A stretch of 64,000 bases of DNA. It comes from JBJXGE01 sp046154185 (GTDB taxonomy: Bacteria; Planctomycetota; UBA8108; UBA1146; JAJFFE01). Shown one piece after another: positions 55,368 through 63,995 of the stretch; positions within the stretch are counted from its first letter, which is position 1; each line of letters begins with the position of its first letter. A model generated the notes under the pieces. That model ran no database searches, was not told the origin of the DNA, and saw only the letters and a program-made list of their open reading frames with translations. The stretch spans positions 62,001 to 126,000 of the forward strand of contig JBJXGE010000012.1 of NCBI GenBank assembly GCA_046154185.1, read 5' to 3'. A program made the translations under genes and the position numbers.

Positions 55368-55495
55368 TCGTGCGCCGAGCAAAACGGCAGCGCGCCGCCA
55401 CGCCGAGGGTTCGTGTGGCGACTAGTTATTGTGGCTTGTTATACCACGGCAAGGCGCGTGCGTCTTTCCCTGGCAACTCCCGACGCCGGTCGTAC

Positions 55496-55924
55496 TCAGC
55501 GCGTCGCATGGAAAAGCGGCGGCAGCCGGCGCGCCTTGCGGCTTTGCGCGTCGACGCACGCGAGCACGGTTTCGCCCGTCGCGAGGAGTTCGCGGTCCGG
55601 CAAACGCAGCAGTTCATAGCCCAGCGTGAGTCGTGCGCCGGTCTCGCCGGTGACGGTCGTGACGACTTCCAACAAGTCGTCGTACCGAGCTGGACGGTGA
55701 AACGCGACATTTGCCGACACGACCACCAGCGCGACACCCGACGCTTCGAGACTGCGGTAGGGATGCCCCGCCGCCCGCAGCAGCTCGGTTCGGCTCCATT
55801 CGAAGTAGTCGAGATACTTGGCGTGGTAGACGGCGCCCGAACAATCGGTGTCGGAGTAGCGGACCCGAATTTGGATGGCAAATGGTTCCGGCGGACGCGT
55901 CGAATCGGCCAACTGCAACTCCAA
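55496..55924 (-). CDS. Acyl-CoA thioesterase, YbgC/4HBT family
   Basis: A 142-residue hotdog-fold hydrolase. The family motif VRYSDTDCSGAVYHAKYLDY carries the catalytic Asp, and FEWSRTELLRAAG follows. The C-terminal strands include TLGYELLRLP. It hydrolyses acyl-CoA esters, substrate unknown; in proteobacteria ybgC sits with tol-pal, which is not seen here. Start appears to be TTG. The MerR-like gene lies 40 bases upstream in the same direction. Confidence 0.9.
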   Translation of the reverse strand: MELQLADSTRPPEPFAIQIRVRYSDTDCSGAVYHAKYLDYFEWSRTELLRAAGHPYRSLEASGVALVVVSANVAFHRPARYDDLLEVVTTVTGETGARLTLGYELLRLPDRELLATGETVLACVDAQSRKARRLPPLFHATR

Positions 55925-55964
55925 TTCTGCGCGACCTCACCGCCACGCAATGCGGCGAAGAACT

Positions 55965-56216
55965 TCACGCCTGGCGAAAGCGCGCCGCAAAGATCTCGCG
56001 GATGTCCCGCAACGTGTAGCCAGACCCATTGAGCTTCTGAATCATCTGTATTTTCTTGAGCACACTGGGATCAAAGAAATTTCGACCCGTCTCCGTGACT
56101 CGCGCCGGTTCGATCAAGGTGAGTTGCAAGTAGCGGTACAACACTTGACGCGAGATCTTCGCTCGCTCAAGCACTTCCGCCGTACGCAGGAGAACCGGTT
56201 CTTCGCTCGATGACAT
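55965..56216 (-). CDS. Small MerR-type helix-turn-helix regulator
   Basis: An 83-residue protein consisting of little more than a winged helix: LLRTAEVLERAKISRQVLYR (recognition helix region), a wing GRNFFDPSVLKKIQMIQKL and GYTLRDIREIFAAR. No effector domain follows, so it may respond to a partner or act constitutively. It is divergent from birA and the propionyl-CoA operon, with start codons 38 bases apart, so it could control that operon. ATG start. Confidence 0.82.
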   Translation of the reverse strand: MSSSEEPVLLRTAEVLERAKISRQVLYRYLQLTLIEPARVTETGRNFFDPSVLKKIQMIQKLNGSGYTLRDIREIFAARFRQA

Positions 56217-56254
56217 TCGAGTAACCTATCACAGCCATCTGATGGACTCAAAGC

Positions 56255-57115
56255 GTGGCGAATCGCCCACGAGATTTGACGCACCGCCAAATCGTCGCTT
56301 GGCTGCTACGCTCCACCCAACGAGCCATAGAGAGACGCATGGGCGCGACTCCCGCGTGGAAAATCCTGACCTTGGACACCGTCGACTCGACGCAGCTCGA
56401 ACTCGAGCGTCGAATCGCCGCCGGCGCATCCGCCCGCACTGTCGTCGTCGCAGCGAACCAGACCGCCGGTCGCGGTCGGCAGGGTCGCGTGTGGCTGAGT
56501 CCGAGCGGCGGATTGTGGTTCTCGTTGGTCATCGATCGGTGTACGCCGCCCGAGCCGATTCTCGGGTTGCTGATGGCGACGAGCTGCGTTGCCGCGACCC
56601 GGAGTGAGTTAGCGACGGACGGCGCGGAGCGGCTTCGCATCAAGTGGCCGAATGATTTGATCATCGATGACCGCAAATGGGGCGGCGTCCTCACCGACTG
56701 CCGTCCGCTCGCGAATTCCGGAACTCGCTACGTCTGCGGCGTCGGACTCAATCTGCAATCGGCGCCCCGCGACCTCCCCCCGACTGCCCTTCCAGCCACT
56801 TCATTGCGCACGGAATTTGGCCAGAGCCCTTCACCTGACAGGCTCCTCTCTCGTATTCTTGCGCGCTTCGACGAGATCTTAGCAGTCGACGACCAGCGCG
56901 GCCGGGCCCATACGATCGAGCAAATCGTGCCGCTCGTCGCGACGATCGGCCGCTCGGTTTCATGGAGCGAAAGCCGACCGACCGAACCGAAGGCCGCGGA
57001 ACGGCAAGGACTCGCCGTCGGACTCGGTCTCGACGGCGCGCTCGAAATCGAGCACCCGAACGCGAGCCGAACCGCGATCCGAGTCAGCGAAGTGCAGCAT
57101 GTGCGAACGAATTAA
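56255..57115 (+). CDS. birA: Biotin--[acetyl-CoA-carboxylase] ligase (BirA-type, no DNA-binding domain)
   Basis: Attaches biotin to carrier proteins; the likely target is the carrier encoded at the end of this operon. Motifs: LDTVDSTQLELERRIAAG, ANQTAGRGRQGRVW (biotinyl-AMP loop), GGLWFSLV, RIKWPNDLII and KWGGVLTDC. The C-terminal SH3-like domain ends near VSEVQHV. There is no N-terminal winged helix, so it should not be a repressor. The GTG at 56255 gives 286 residues. An ATG at 56339, just before the catalytic domain, is an alternative. Its stop abuts the next start (TAAATG). Confidence 0.92.
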   Translation: MANRPRDLTHRQIVAWLLRSTQRAIERRMGATPAWKILTLDTVDSTQLELERRIAAGASARTVVVAANQTAGRGRQGRVWLSPSGGLWFSLVIDRCTPPEPILGLLMATSCVAATRSELATDGAERLRIKWPNDLIIDDRKWGGVLTDCRPLANSGTRYVCGVGLNLQSAPRDLPPTALPATSLRTEFGQSPSPDRLLSRILARFDEILAVDDQRGRAHTIEQIVPLVATIGRSVSWSESRPTEPKAAERQGLAVGLGLDGALEIEHPNASRTAIRVSEVQHVRTN

Positions 57116-58816
57116 ATGAGCCGCGCCAACAAAGACCTGCCCGCTAGCAGCAGCCGAGAGTCGCCCGCCGCCGACGCGGCGCCCGCGCCGATCGACCTCC
57201 GCTGGCAGCACCAAACCTACGCCCCGTTCATCGCGAAACACCCGGAACGCAAACCGGCGTTTCGTTCCGCCGCCGGGATCGAGCTCCCGCCCGCGCTTTG
57301 TCTCAAGGGCGGCGAAAACGCTGGCGGCGCGGAAGGTCCCGGCGAACATCCCTACACGCGCGGGATCTTTCCTTCGATGTATCGCGGGCGACTTTGGACG
57401 ATGCGGCAGTACGCCGGCTATTCTTCCCCGCGCGATACCAATGAGCGCTTTCGCTTCCTCCTTGCGTCCGGAACCACGGGGCTTTCGGTGGCGTTCGACC
57501 TGCCAACGCAGATCGGCTACGACTCCGATCATCCGCTCGCCGAGGGAGAAGTCGGGCGCGTCGGAGTGCCGATCTCGACCATCGAGGATATGGACTTGCT
57601 CCTCCGCGGTATCCCGCTCGAGGAAGTCTCGATCTCGATGACGATCAATTCCACCGCGCCGATCTTGCTCGGCCTCCTCTGCGCGCTCGCGCGCCGACGC
57701 GGCGTCGCGTGGTCGCAACTGCGCGGCACCATCCAAAATGATGTGCTCAAGGAGTACACGGCGCGCGGCACGCAGCGGTTTCCGGTCGCGGCATCCCTCA
57801 AGCTCGCGGTCGATGTGATTGAGTTTGCGACGAACGAACTGCCGCGTTTTCATCCGATCAGTATCAGCGGATATCACATTCGCGAAGCCGGCGCGACCGC
57901 GATCGAAGAAGTCGGGTTCACGCTCGCCAATGGCATCGCATATCTCGACGCGTGTCGGGCGCGGAAGCTCGATCTCGCGCAAGTCGGGCGGCGGTTGTCA
58001 TTCTTCTTCAACGCCCACAATCAGCTCTTCGAAGAAGTCGCGAAGTTTCGCGCCGCGCGCCGGCTGTGGGCGCAGTTGTGCACTGAGCGGTTTGGCATCA
58101 CCGATCCGCAAGCCTGCCAATTGCGTTTTCACACCCAGACGGGCGGCTCGACACTGACGGCGCAAGAACCCGCGAACAACATCGTTCGCGTCACGATTCA
58201 GGCGCTCGCCGCCGTCCTCGGCGGCACGCAGTCGCTTCACACCAACGGCAGCGATGAAGCGCTTTCGCTCCCTTCGGCCGAGTCGGCGAAGCTCGCGCTC
58301 CGCACGCAGCAAATACTCGCCACCGAGGCCGGTGTGACCGAAGTCGCCGATCCACTCGGCGGCTGCCCGTACGTCGAGTACTTGACTGATGCCGTGGTGA
58401 CGGGCGCCCGCGCGCTGATCGCCGAAATCGATGCGCAGGGCGGCACCGTGAAGGCCATCGAAAACGGCTTCGTGCGGCGTCGCATCGAAGCCAGCGCGTA
58501 TCATGCGCAAGTCGCGATCGATTCCGGCGAAGCCGCGCCGGTTGGCGTCGCTCCGGGTGGCGAGATTCCGGACGCGCCGTTTCGCGTCGATCCGACCATC
58601 GAAACCGAGTTGCGCGCCGAACTCGTGCGCCGCAAGCGCGCACGAACCGGCGCCGCGCATTCGGACGCGCTAAAAACCTTGCGCAGCGCCGCCGCCGTGA
58701 GCACGCAGAATTTGCTGCCGAGCATCATCACGGCGCTCGAAGCCGACGCCACGCTGGGAGAAGTCGCCGCCACGCTGGCCGCCGAGTACGGAGAGTTCAA
58801 AGATGTCGTCAGCTAG
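57116..58816 (+). CDS. mcmA: Methylmalonyl-CoA mutase, large (substrate-binding) subunit
   Basis: B12-dependent carbon-skeleton mutase, TIM-barrel half, of 566 residues, lacking the cobalamin domain (separate next gene). Conserved segments: GIFPSMYRGRLWTMRQYAGY, FDLPTQIGYDSDHP, SISMTINSTAPILL, LRGTIQNDVLKEY, FHTQTGGSTLTAQEP and LHTNGSDEALSLP. Tyr in RQYAG fits methylmalonyl-CoA mutase; isobutyryl-CoA mutase has Phe there. It overlaps the small-subunit gene by 14 bases. Expected reaction: (R)-methylmalonyl-CoA to succinyl-CoA. The MeaB-type chaperone is not seen. Confidence 0.95.
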   Translation: MSRANKDLPASSSRESPAADAAPAPIDLRWQHQTYAPFIAKHPERKPAFRSAAGIELPPALCLKGGENAGGAEGPGEHPYTRGIFPSMYRGRLWTMRQYAGYSSPRDTNERFRFLLASGTTGLSVAFDLPTQIGYDSDHPLAEGEVGRVGVPISTIEDMDLLLRGIPLEEVSISMTINSTAPILLGLLCALARRRGVAWSQLRGTIQNDVLKEYTARGTQRFPVAASLKLAVDVIEFATNELPRFHPISISGYHIREAGATAIEEVGFTLANGIAYLDACRARKLDLAQVGRRLSFFFNAHNQLFEEVAKFRAARRLWAQLCTERFGITDPQACQLRFHTQTGGSTLTAQEPANNIVRVTIQALAAVLGGTQSLHTNGSDEALSLPSAESAKLALRTQQILATEAGVTEVADPLGGCPYVEYLTDAVVTGARALIAEIDAQGGTVKAIENGFVRRRIEASAYHAQVAIDSGEAAPVGVAPGGEIPDAPFRVDPTIETELRAELVRRKRARTGAAHSDALKTLRSAAAVSTQNLLPSIITALEADATLGEVAATLAAEYGEFKDVVS

Positions 58817-59288
58817 TCGCGGAGATGTTCCGATTCGCGTGCTGCTCGCGAAACCGGGCCTCGACGGCCACGACCGCGGCGTGCGACTCGTGTTGCGCGC
58901 GCTCCGCGACGCCGGCATGGAAGTGATTTACACCGGCCTCCGCGCCACCGCCGAGGAGATCGTGCGCGCAGCACTCGAGGAAGACGCGGAAGCGATCGGT
59001 CTCTCGAGCTTGTCGGGCGCGCACGAAAGGCATTTCTTGCGCGTCGCCGAGCTACTCCGGCAACAAGGCGCCGACGACGTGCTGCTCTTCTGCGGCGGGA
59101 TCATCCCGAAAGCCGATTGGGATCAACTCAAGGCAGCCGGCTACCGCGCGGTTTTTGCGCCGGGGACGCCGCTCCAGGAAATTGTCGACTTCCTGCGCGC
59201 GCAGTTGCGTCCGAACGCGAAAGCGGCTACACACGAATCCTCGACCGATGCCGGTGATCCGTCGAGCACCAGCGGCAAGGGAGCGTAA
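58803..59288 (+). CDS. Methylmalonyl-CoA mutase, small (cobalamin-binding) subunit
   Basis: A 161-residue B12-binding Rossmann-type subunit. The base-off cobalamin motif is GLDGHDRGVR (D-x-H-x-x-G with the cobalt-ligating His), followed by the family SLSGAHERHF and the FCGGIIPKADWDQL segment. A disordered Ser/Thr/Gly-rich tail of about 25 residues ends the protein. It overlaps both neighbours (14 bases before, one base after), fitting a heteromeric mutase made in fixed ratio. Confidence 0.95.
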   Translation: MSSASRGDVPIRVLLAKPGLDGHDRGVRLVLRALRDAGMEVIYTGLRATAEEIVRAALEEDAEAIGLSSLSGAHERHFLRVAELLRQQGADDVLLFCGGIIPKADWDQLKAAGYRAVFAPGTPLQEIVDFLRAQLRPNAKAATHESSTDAGDPSSTSGKGA

Positions 59289-59710
59289 TGTCACTCGTCA
59301 TGGATCACATCGGCGTTGCGGTCGCCGAACTCGACGCGGCACTCGCAGTTTGGCGCGACCAGCTCGGCATGCCTTGTCTAGAAATCGAAGACGTGGCGAA
59401 CCTCGGCGTGCGCGTCGCGATTCTCGATAGTGGTCCGACGAAGACCGAATTACTCGAACCGCTCGGACCCGACTCGACGGTCGGGAAGTTTCTCGCCGCG
59501 GGTCGCAAAGGGATCCATCACGTCGCGTATAGAACGACGGAGATCGACGCCGTGCTCGCGCGCCTCCGGAGTGCCGGAGTGCGACTCATTCATGAGCAAG
59601 CAGTGCCCGGCAGTCGCGGCACGCGCGTCGCGTTCATTCATCCGGCGAGTTGCAATGGCGTGCTCGTCGAGCTCGTCGAGTACCCGGTTGCGAAAGGCGG
59701 TGGACATTGA
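59288..59710 (+). CDS. mce: Methylmalonyl-CoA epimerase
   Basis: A 140-residue VOC-fold metalloenzyme that interconverts (S)- and (R)-methylmalonyl-CoA, linking the carboxylase to the mutase. Motifs: MDHIGVAVAELDAALAVWRD with the first metal His, LLEPLGPDSTVGKFL, GIHHVAYRT with another His, and the C-terminal NGVLVELVEY with the metal/catalytic Glu. Start ATG overlaps the previous stop as TAATG. Confidence 0.94.
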   Translation: MSLVMDHIGVAVAELDAALAVWRDQLGMPCLEIEDVANLGVRVAILDSGPTKTELLEPLGPDSTVGKFLAAGRKGIHHVAYRTTEIDAVLARLRSAGVRLIHEQAVPGSRGTRVAFIHPASCNGVLVELVEYPVAKGGGH

Positions 59711-61254
59711 AGTCGACAAATCGCGCCCGCGTCCGCGCGCTTCGTGACGCTGCGCTCGCCGGCGGAGGCGAAGATAAGGTCCGCCGCCAACACGAGCGTG
59801 GCAAATTGACGGCGCGCGAGCGCATCGCCTTCTTAGTCGATGAAGGCACGTTCACCGAGTCCGACAGTTTGGTGCAGCATCGTTGCCGCGATTTCGGCAT
59901 GGAGTCGCGGCGCGTGCCCGGCGATGGCGTCGTGACTGGCTGGGGCGCGATCAACGGCCGGCAAGTATTTCTCTTCAGTCAGGACTTCACCGTCGAAGGC
60001 GGTAGCTTATCGGGATCGAACGCCGCCAAAATCGTGAAGATGATGGACATGGCTTTGAAAGTCGGCGCGCCGCTCGTCGGTCTCAATGACTCCGGCGGCG
60101 CGCGCATCCAAGAAGGAGTCGCGAGTCTCGCCGGCTACTCGGACATTTTCCTGCGCAACACGCTCGCCTCGGGCGTGGTGCCGCAAGTCTCCGCGATCAT
60201 GGGCCCGTGCGCGGGCGGCGCGGTGTATTCGCCGGCCATTACCGATTTCACGTTCATGGTGGAGCAATCGAGCTACATGTTCGTGACCGGTCCGAACGTC
60301 GTGAAGACCGTCACGCACGAATCGGTGACGTCGGAAGAACTCGGCGGCGCGCGCACGCACAACGAGCGCAGCGGCGTCGCGCATTTCATGGCGCGTTCCG
60401 ATCGCGATTGCCTCGACGGCGTGCGGCGACTGCTCTCGTATTTGCCCTCGAACAACCTCGAGTCGCCGCCGAGGACGGATTGCGATGACCCCCTTGACCG
60501 CGCCGACCCCGAGCTCGCCACGATCGTGCCGGCGAACGCCGAAAAACCGTACGACGTCAAAGAAGTCGTCAAGCGCGTCGTCGATCGTGACAGTTTCTTT
60601 GAAGTGCAAGAACACTACGCCGGCAATATCGTCGTTGGATTTGCGCGGCTCGGCGGCATGCCGGTCGGCATTGTCGCCAATCAACCGCTCGTCCTCGCGG
60701 GCTGCCTCGACATCAAAGCGAGCTGCAAGGCCGCGCGCTTCATCCGTAGCTGCGATTGCTACAACGTGCCGATCGTCACGTTTGTCGACGTCCCCGGTTT
60801 TTTGCCCGGCACTGACCAAGAATGGAGCGGCGTGATCCGCCACGGCGCGAAACTTCTGTACGCGTACTGCGAAGCAACCGTGCCGAAGCTGACGGTCATT
60901 TTGCGTAAGGCCTACGGCGGCGCGTACGCCGTGATGTCGTCGAAGCACTTGCGCGGCGATCTCAACCTCGCGTGGCCGACCGCCGAGATCGCGGTGATGG
61001 GCGCGAAGGGCGCCGTGGAGATTTTGTTTCGACGCGAGATTGAAGCGGCGGGCGATCCGGCGCGCGCGGAAGCGCAACGCATCGCGGAGTACAACGAGCT
61101 GTTCGCGACGCCGTTCATCGCCGCGGAGCGCGGCTATGTCGATGACGTGATTGAGGAGCCGGACACGCGGCGGCGCTTGATCGCCGGCCTCAAGCTATTC
61201 GCGACCAAACGAGATCGCAATCCGCCACGCAAACACGGCAACATTCCACTTTGA
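59707..61254 (+). CDS. pccB: Acyl-CoA carboxylase carboxyltransferase subunit (propionyl-CoA carboxylase beta)
   Basis: Transfers carboxyl from carboxybiotin to acyl-CoA, most likely propionyl-CoA given the neighbours. About 515 residues with both crotonase-like halves: LVGLNDSGGARIQEGVASL, VSAIMGPCAGGAVYSPAITD and RTHNERSGVAHF, then VDVPGFLPGTDQE, RKAYGGAYAVMSSKHL and the end RKHGNIPL. The TTG at 59707 overlaps the epimerase stop as TTGA, the same coupling seen at lpxB. Earlier in-frame starts would run into the epimerase gene. Confidence 0.95.
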   Translation: MKSTNRARVRALRDAALAGGGEDKVRRQHERGKLTARERIAFLVDEGTFTESDSLVQHRCRDFGMESRRVPGDGVVTGWGAINGRQVFLFSQDFTVEGGSLSGSNAAKIVKMMDMALKVGAPLVGLNDSGGARIQEGVASLAGYSDIFLRNTLASGVVPQVSAIMGPCAGGAVYSPAITDFTFMVEQSSYMFVTGPNVVKTVTHESVTSEELGGARTHNERSGVAHFMARSDRDCLDGVRRLLSYLPSNNLESPPRTDCDDPLDRADPELATIVPANAEKPYDVKEVVKRVVDRDSFFEVQEHYAGNIVVGFARLGGMPVGIVANQPLVLAGCLDIKASCKAARFIRSCDCYNVPIVTFVDVPGFLPGTDQEWSGVIRHGAKLLYAYCEATVPKLTVILRKAYGGAYAVMSSKHLRGDLNLAWPTAEIAVMGAKGAVEILFRREIEAAGDPARAEAQRIAEYNELFATPFIAAERGYVDDVIEEPDTRRRLIAGLKLFATKRDRNPPRKHGNIPL

Positions 61255-61273
61255 GTCGAGAGCCTTTCGATCG

Positions 61274-62845
61274 ATGAAAAACCAGCCCGCGCTGCGCGCG
61301 CACGGCAAGAACTTGCGTAAAGTGCTGGTCGCCAATCGCGGCGAGATCGCCATCCGCGTCTTTCAGTGCTGCCGGGAGAACGGCATCGCCACCGTCGCGG
61401 TTTACTCCGAAGCCGACGCGCACGCGCCGCATCGCTATGCGGCCGACGAATCGGTGCTTATCGGCGGACCGGCGGCGCGCGACTCCTATTTGCGGGCCGA
61501 AGCCGTCATCGAAGCCGCGCGAGTGAGCGGCGCCGATGCGGTGCATCCCGGCTACGGATTCCTCTCCGAGAACGCCGGCTTCGCGCGCGCGGTCGAGGCG
61601 GCAGGTCTCACCTTCATCGGCCCGACGCCCCTCAACATCGAGCAAATGGGCGACAAGTCGATGGCGCGCCGACTCATGCAGGCCGCGGGCGTGCCGGTCG
61701 TGCCGGGCACCGAAGCGCCGATCGGTGACGAAGCGGACCTCATTGCGCAAGCGAAGCGCATCGGCTATCCGCTGCTCGTCAAAGCGGTCGGCGGCGGCGG
61801 CGGCAAGGGTATTCGTCGCGTCGCGAATGAGTCGGAATTGCTCGCGGGTTTTCGACGGTCGAGTTCCGAGGCGAACGCCGCGTTCGGCGATGCGCGCGTG
61901 TATCTCGAGCGCTACATCAAACCGGCGCGCCACATCGAAGCGCAAGTATTCGGCGATGGTCGCGGCGGCGCATTGTTCCTCGGCGAACGTGAGTGTTCGC
62001 TCCAACGCAATCACCAGAAGTTGCTCGAAGAGTCGCCCTCCCCGGCGCTGACGCCGGAGCTGCGCAAGCAGTTGCGGGAAGCGGCGCTCAACGGCGTCCG
62101 CGCCATTCGATATCGCGGTGCCGGCACGCTCGAGTTTCTGTTCGACGACGCCCGTCGCGAGTTTTGTTTTCTCGAGATGAACACGCGCCTACAGGTCGAG
62201 CATCCCGTGACCGAGATGGTCACGCGGTGGGACCTCGTGCGTGAGCAATTGCGCATCGCAGCCGGCGGCACGCTCGACGGCGTCGAGGAGCCGGACCGAC
62301 ACGGTCACGCGCTCGAGTTTCGCATCTACGCGGAAGACCCCTATCGCGGCTTTCGCCCGTCGACCGGTCGCATTGAAGCGCTGCGCCTCCCGCATGCGCC
62401 GTTCACGCGCATCGATCACGCGATTCGCGACGGCTACGTCGTGCCGCCCTACTACGATCCGATGCTCGGGAAACTCATCGTCTGGGGCGCGGACCGACCG
62501 GAGGCGATCGAGCGTATGAAAGCCTTGTTGCAGCGCGTCCGCATCGGCGGGATCCACACGACGGTCCCACTCGGCGTCGAGATCTGCGCGTGGCCCGCGT
62601 TCCTTGCCGGTCGCTGCACGACCGATTCACTCGAGGAGTGGTTGCGCGAACGCGCGACGAAGCAGCGCGCCGAACCGCCCTTGAAAGTGCAACTCGCGGG
62701 CATCGTCGCGCGCGCGGCGTTGGAGCGCGCGGGGTCGAAGGCGGGCGCGCCGCGCGCGGCGGTCGCGGTCGATTCGAGCGTCGAGAGTGCGTGGCTCCGC
62801 GCCGCGCGGCTCGAGGGCACCGGTCGCAATGATGGGAGTCGCTGA
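61274..62845 (+). CDS. pccA: Acyl-CoA carboxylase biotin carboxylase subunit
   Basis: ATP-grasp enzyme that carboxylates biotin on the carrier protein. Motifs: LVANRGEIAIRVFQCCRENG, VHPGYGFLSENAGFA, MGDKSMARRLM, VKAVGGGGGKGIRRV (ATP loop), GERECSLQRNHQKLLEESP, FLEMNTRLQVEHPVTEMV and the C-terminal PPYYDPMLGKLIVWG. A roughly 60-residue Ala/Arg-rich end (from about residue 455) replaces the BT and BCCP domains found in long alpha subunits; those functions are in the next gene. ATG start 19 bases after pccB; its TGA overlaps the next ATG. Confidence 0.95.
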   Translation: MKNQPALRAHGKNLRKVLVANRGEIAIRVFQCCRENGIATVAVYSEADAHAPHRYAADESVLIGGPAARDSYLRAEAVIEAARVSGADAVHPGYGFLSENAGFARAVEAAGLTFIGPTPLNIEQMGDKSMARRLMQAAGVPVVPGTEAPIGDEADLIAQAKRIGYPLLVKAVGGGGGKGIRRVANESELLAGFRRSSSEANAAFGDARVYLERYIKPARHIEAQVFGDGRGGALFLGERECSLQRNHQKLLEESPSPALTPELRKQLREAALNGVRAIRYRGAGTLEFLFDDARREFCFLEMNTRLQVEHPVTEMVTRWDLVREQLRIAAGGTLDGVEEPDRHGHALEFRIYAEDPYRGFRPSTGRIEALRLPHAPFTRIDHAIRDGYVVPPYYDPMLGKLIVWGADRPEAIERMKALLQRVRIGGIHTTVPLGVEICAWPAFLAGRCTTDSLEEWLRERATKQRAEPPLKVQLAGIVARAALERAGSKAGAPRAAVAVDSSVESAWLRAARLEGTGRNDGSR

Positions 62846-63375
62846 TGCGTTACGAGCTGGCAGGCGAAGGCTGGCAGCGCGACTATCGAGTGCGCCACGA
62901 TGCGAATACCGGCGAATGGCGCATCACCGGAGTCGACGGTGTGGTCCATACGATGCGCGTGGAGAAAATCGATGGGGGCGTCTTGCGGCTCGAGCTCGGC
63001 GCGGAAACCCACAGTTTGACGCTCCTGCCCGGCAATCAACCGGGCGCGCCGCTCCGGTTGTTGTTTGACGATCACTATTTTGAGATGGACGTCCGCGACG
63101 AACTCGACTTGCTCGAACGCGAGTTTGGTCGCAAAGCGTGCGCGGGCGGTCCGCAAGAGCTGCGCAGCATTATTCCGGGAATCATCAAACGCCTCGCCGT
63201 CAAGGAAGGCGATGCCGTCTGCGCCGGCCAGTCGATTCTCATCTTGGAAGCGATGAAGATGGAGAATGACGTGCTCGCGAACGTCGATGGCGTCGTCGTT
63301 CGCTTGCACGTCACGGAAGGAACCGTGGTGGCGACCGGGGTCACGCTAGCCGTGATCCGACCGCACACCGAATAG
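62845..63375 (+). CDS. Biotin carboxyl carrier protein of the acyl-CoA carboxylase
   Basis: A 176-residue carrier. The C-terminal biotinyl domain (about 105-172) has the lysine motif LEAMKMENDV and the opening IIPGIIKRLAVKEGDAV. The N-terminal 95 residues are beta-rich (EWRITGVDGVVHTMRVEKID) and probably correspond to the BT-like domain that holds the carboxylase together. It is expected to be the substrate of the biotin ligase at the start of this operon. Last gene of the operon. No terminator is evident; the convergent pilin gene ends 11 bases beyond. Confidence 0.93.
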   Translation: MRYELAGEGWQRDYRVRHDANTGEWRITGVDGVVHTMRVEKIDGGVLRLELGAETHSLTLLPGNQPGAPLRLLFDDHYFEMDVRDELDLLEREFGRKACAGGPQELRSIIPGIIKRLAVKEGDAVCAGQSILILEAMKMENDVLANVDGVVVRLHVTEGTVVATGVTLAVIRPHTE

Positions 63376-63386
63376 CGCGCCCCGCT

Positions 63387-63818
63387 CTACTCGATCGGGG
63401 AGTCGGTCGGCGTGGCCGGACCGGCGCTCGAGAAGCGAATCACGCCGGACTCGTCGCAGAGAAAAAAGCGGTCACCGGTGTTGCCGGGCGTATTCGGGTC
63501 CGCGGAGATCGCCCACGTCGCGCTGGTCGGCGCGATCGGATCCGCGTACACGTAACCGTGACGCGGCGTGCTCAAAAACGTCGTGTCGACCAAACTACGA
63601 TTGATGAGGTCCGTAACGGTGCCATATTGCCCCGTGCGGATTCGGTGCACCGCCTGCGCGTCGCGCAAGCAGTGGAGCGACGCGACGGCATTCGCCTCAT
63701 TGCCGATCTTTCTCGCGTTCAAGAATCCCGGAATCGCCATCGCGACGATCACCGCGACTACCGAGACGACGACCATCAGCTCGATGAGCGTGAATCCCCG
63801 TTGTTCCTTGTGATACAT
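63387..63818 (-). CDS. Type IV pilin / type II secretion pseudopilin-like protein
   Basis: A 143-residue protein with a prepilin peptidase site: short basic leader MYHKEQRG followed by FTLIELMVVVSVVAVIVAMA, Glu at +5 of the mature protein. The rest of the N-terminal helix reads IPGFLNARKIGNEANAV. The small C-terminal globular domain has RTGQYGTVTDLIN and one Cys in FFLCDESG plus one in LHCLRD. It could be a major pilin or a GspG-like pseudopilin. ATG with AAGGGAG 8 bases upstream. Pilus assembly genes are not in view. Confidence 0.9.
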   Translation of the reverse strand: MYHKEQRGFTLIELMVVVSVVAVIVAMAIPGFLNARKIGNEANAVASLHCLRDAQAVHRIRTGQYGTVTDLINRSLVDTTFLSTPRHGYVYADPIAPTSATWAISADPNTPGNTGDRFFLCDESGVIRFSSAGPATPTDSPIE

Positions 63819-63966
63819 GTCTGCAACTCCCTTCTCGTCGCCATCGGGCGACCCAAGGGGAGATGGAAGTTTCGGGCCCGCCGCCGCCCGATTCCACGAA
63901 CGCCGCTATGCTCGCGAAGTTATGCGCTCCGGCCGATCGCGCTCGCGACAAAATTCGTCCGCCGCG

Positions 63967-63995
63967 AATTGTCACGATCCCGCCGAGTGACAATT
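63967..63995. repeat. Inverted repeat upstream of the pilin-like gene
   Basis: Perfect 9-base arms AATTGTCAC and GTGACAATT separated by 11 bases, followed on the plus strand by four more T. It may be an operator in the pilin leader about 150 bases upstream of its start, or a terminator for a plus-strand gene. The window ends here, so neither can be decided. Confidence 0.6.

Noticed and set aside
60007..61077. Long minus-strand frame opposite pccB
   Set aside because: Antisense shadow with Arg/His/Asp-rich composition; pccB itself is unmistakable.
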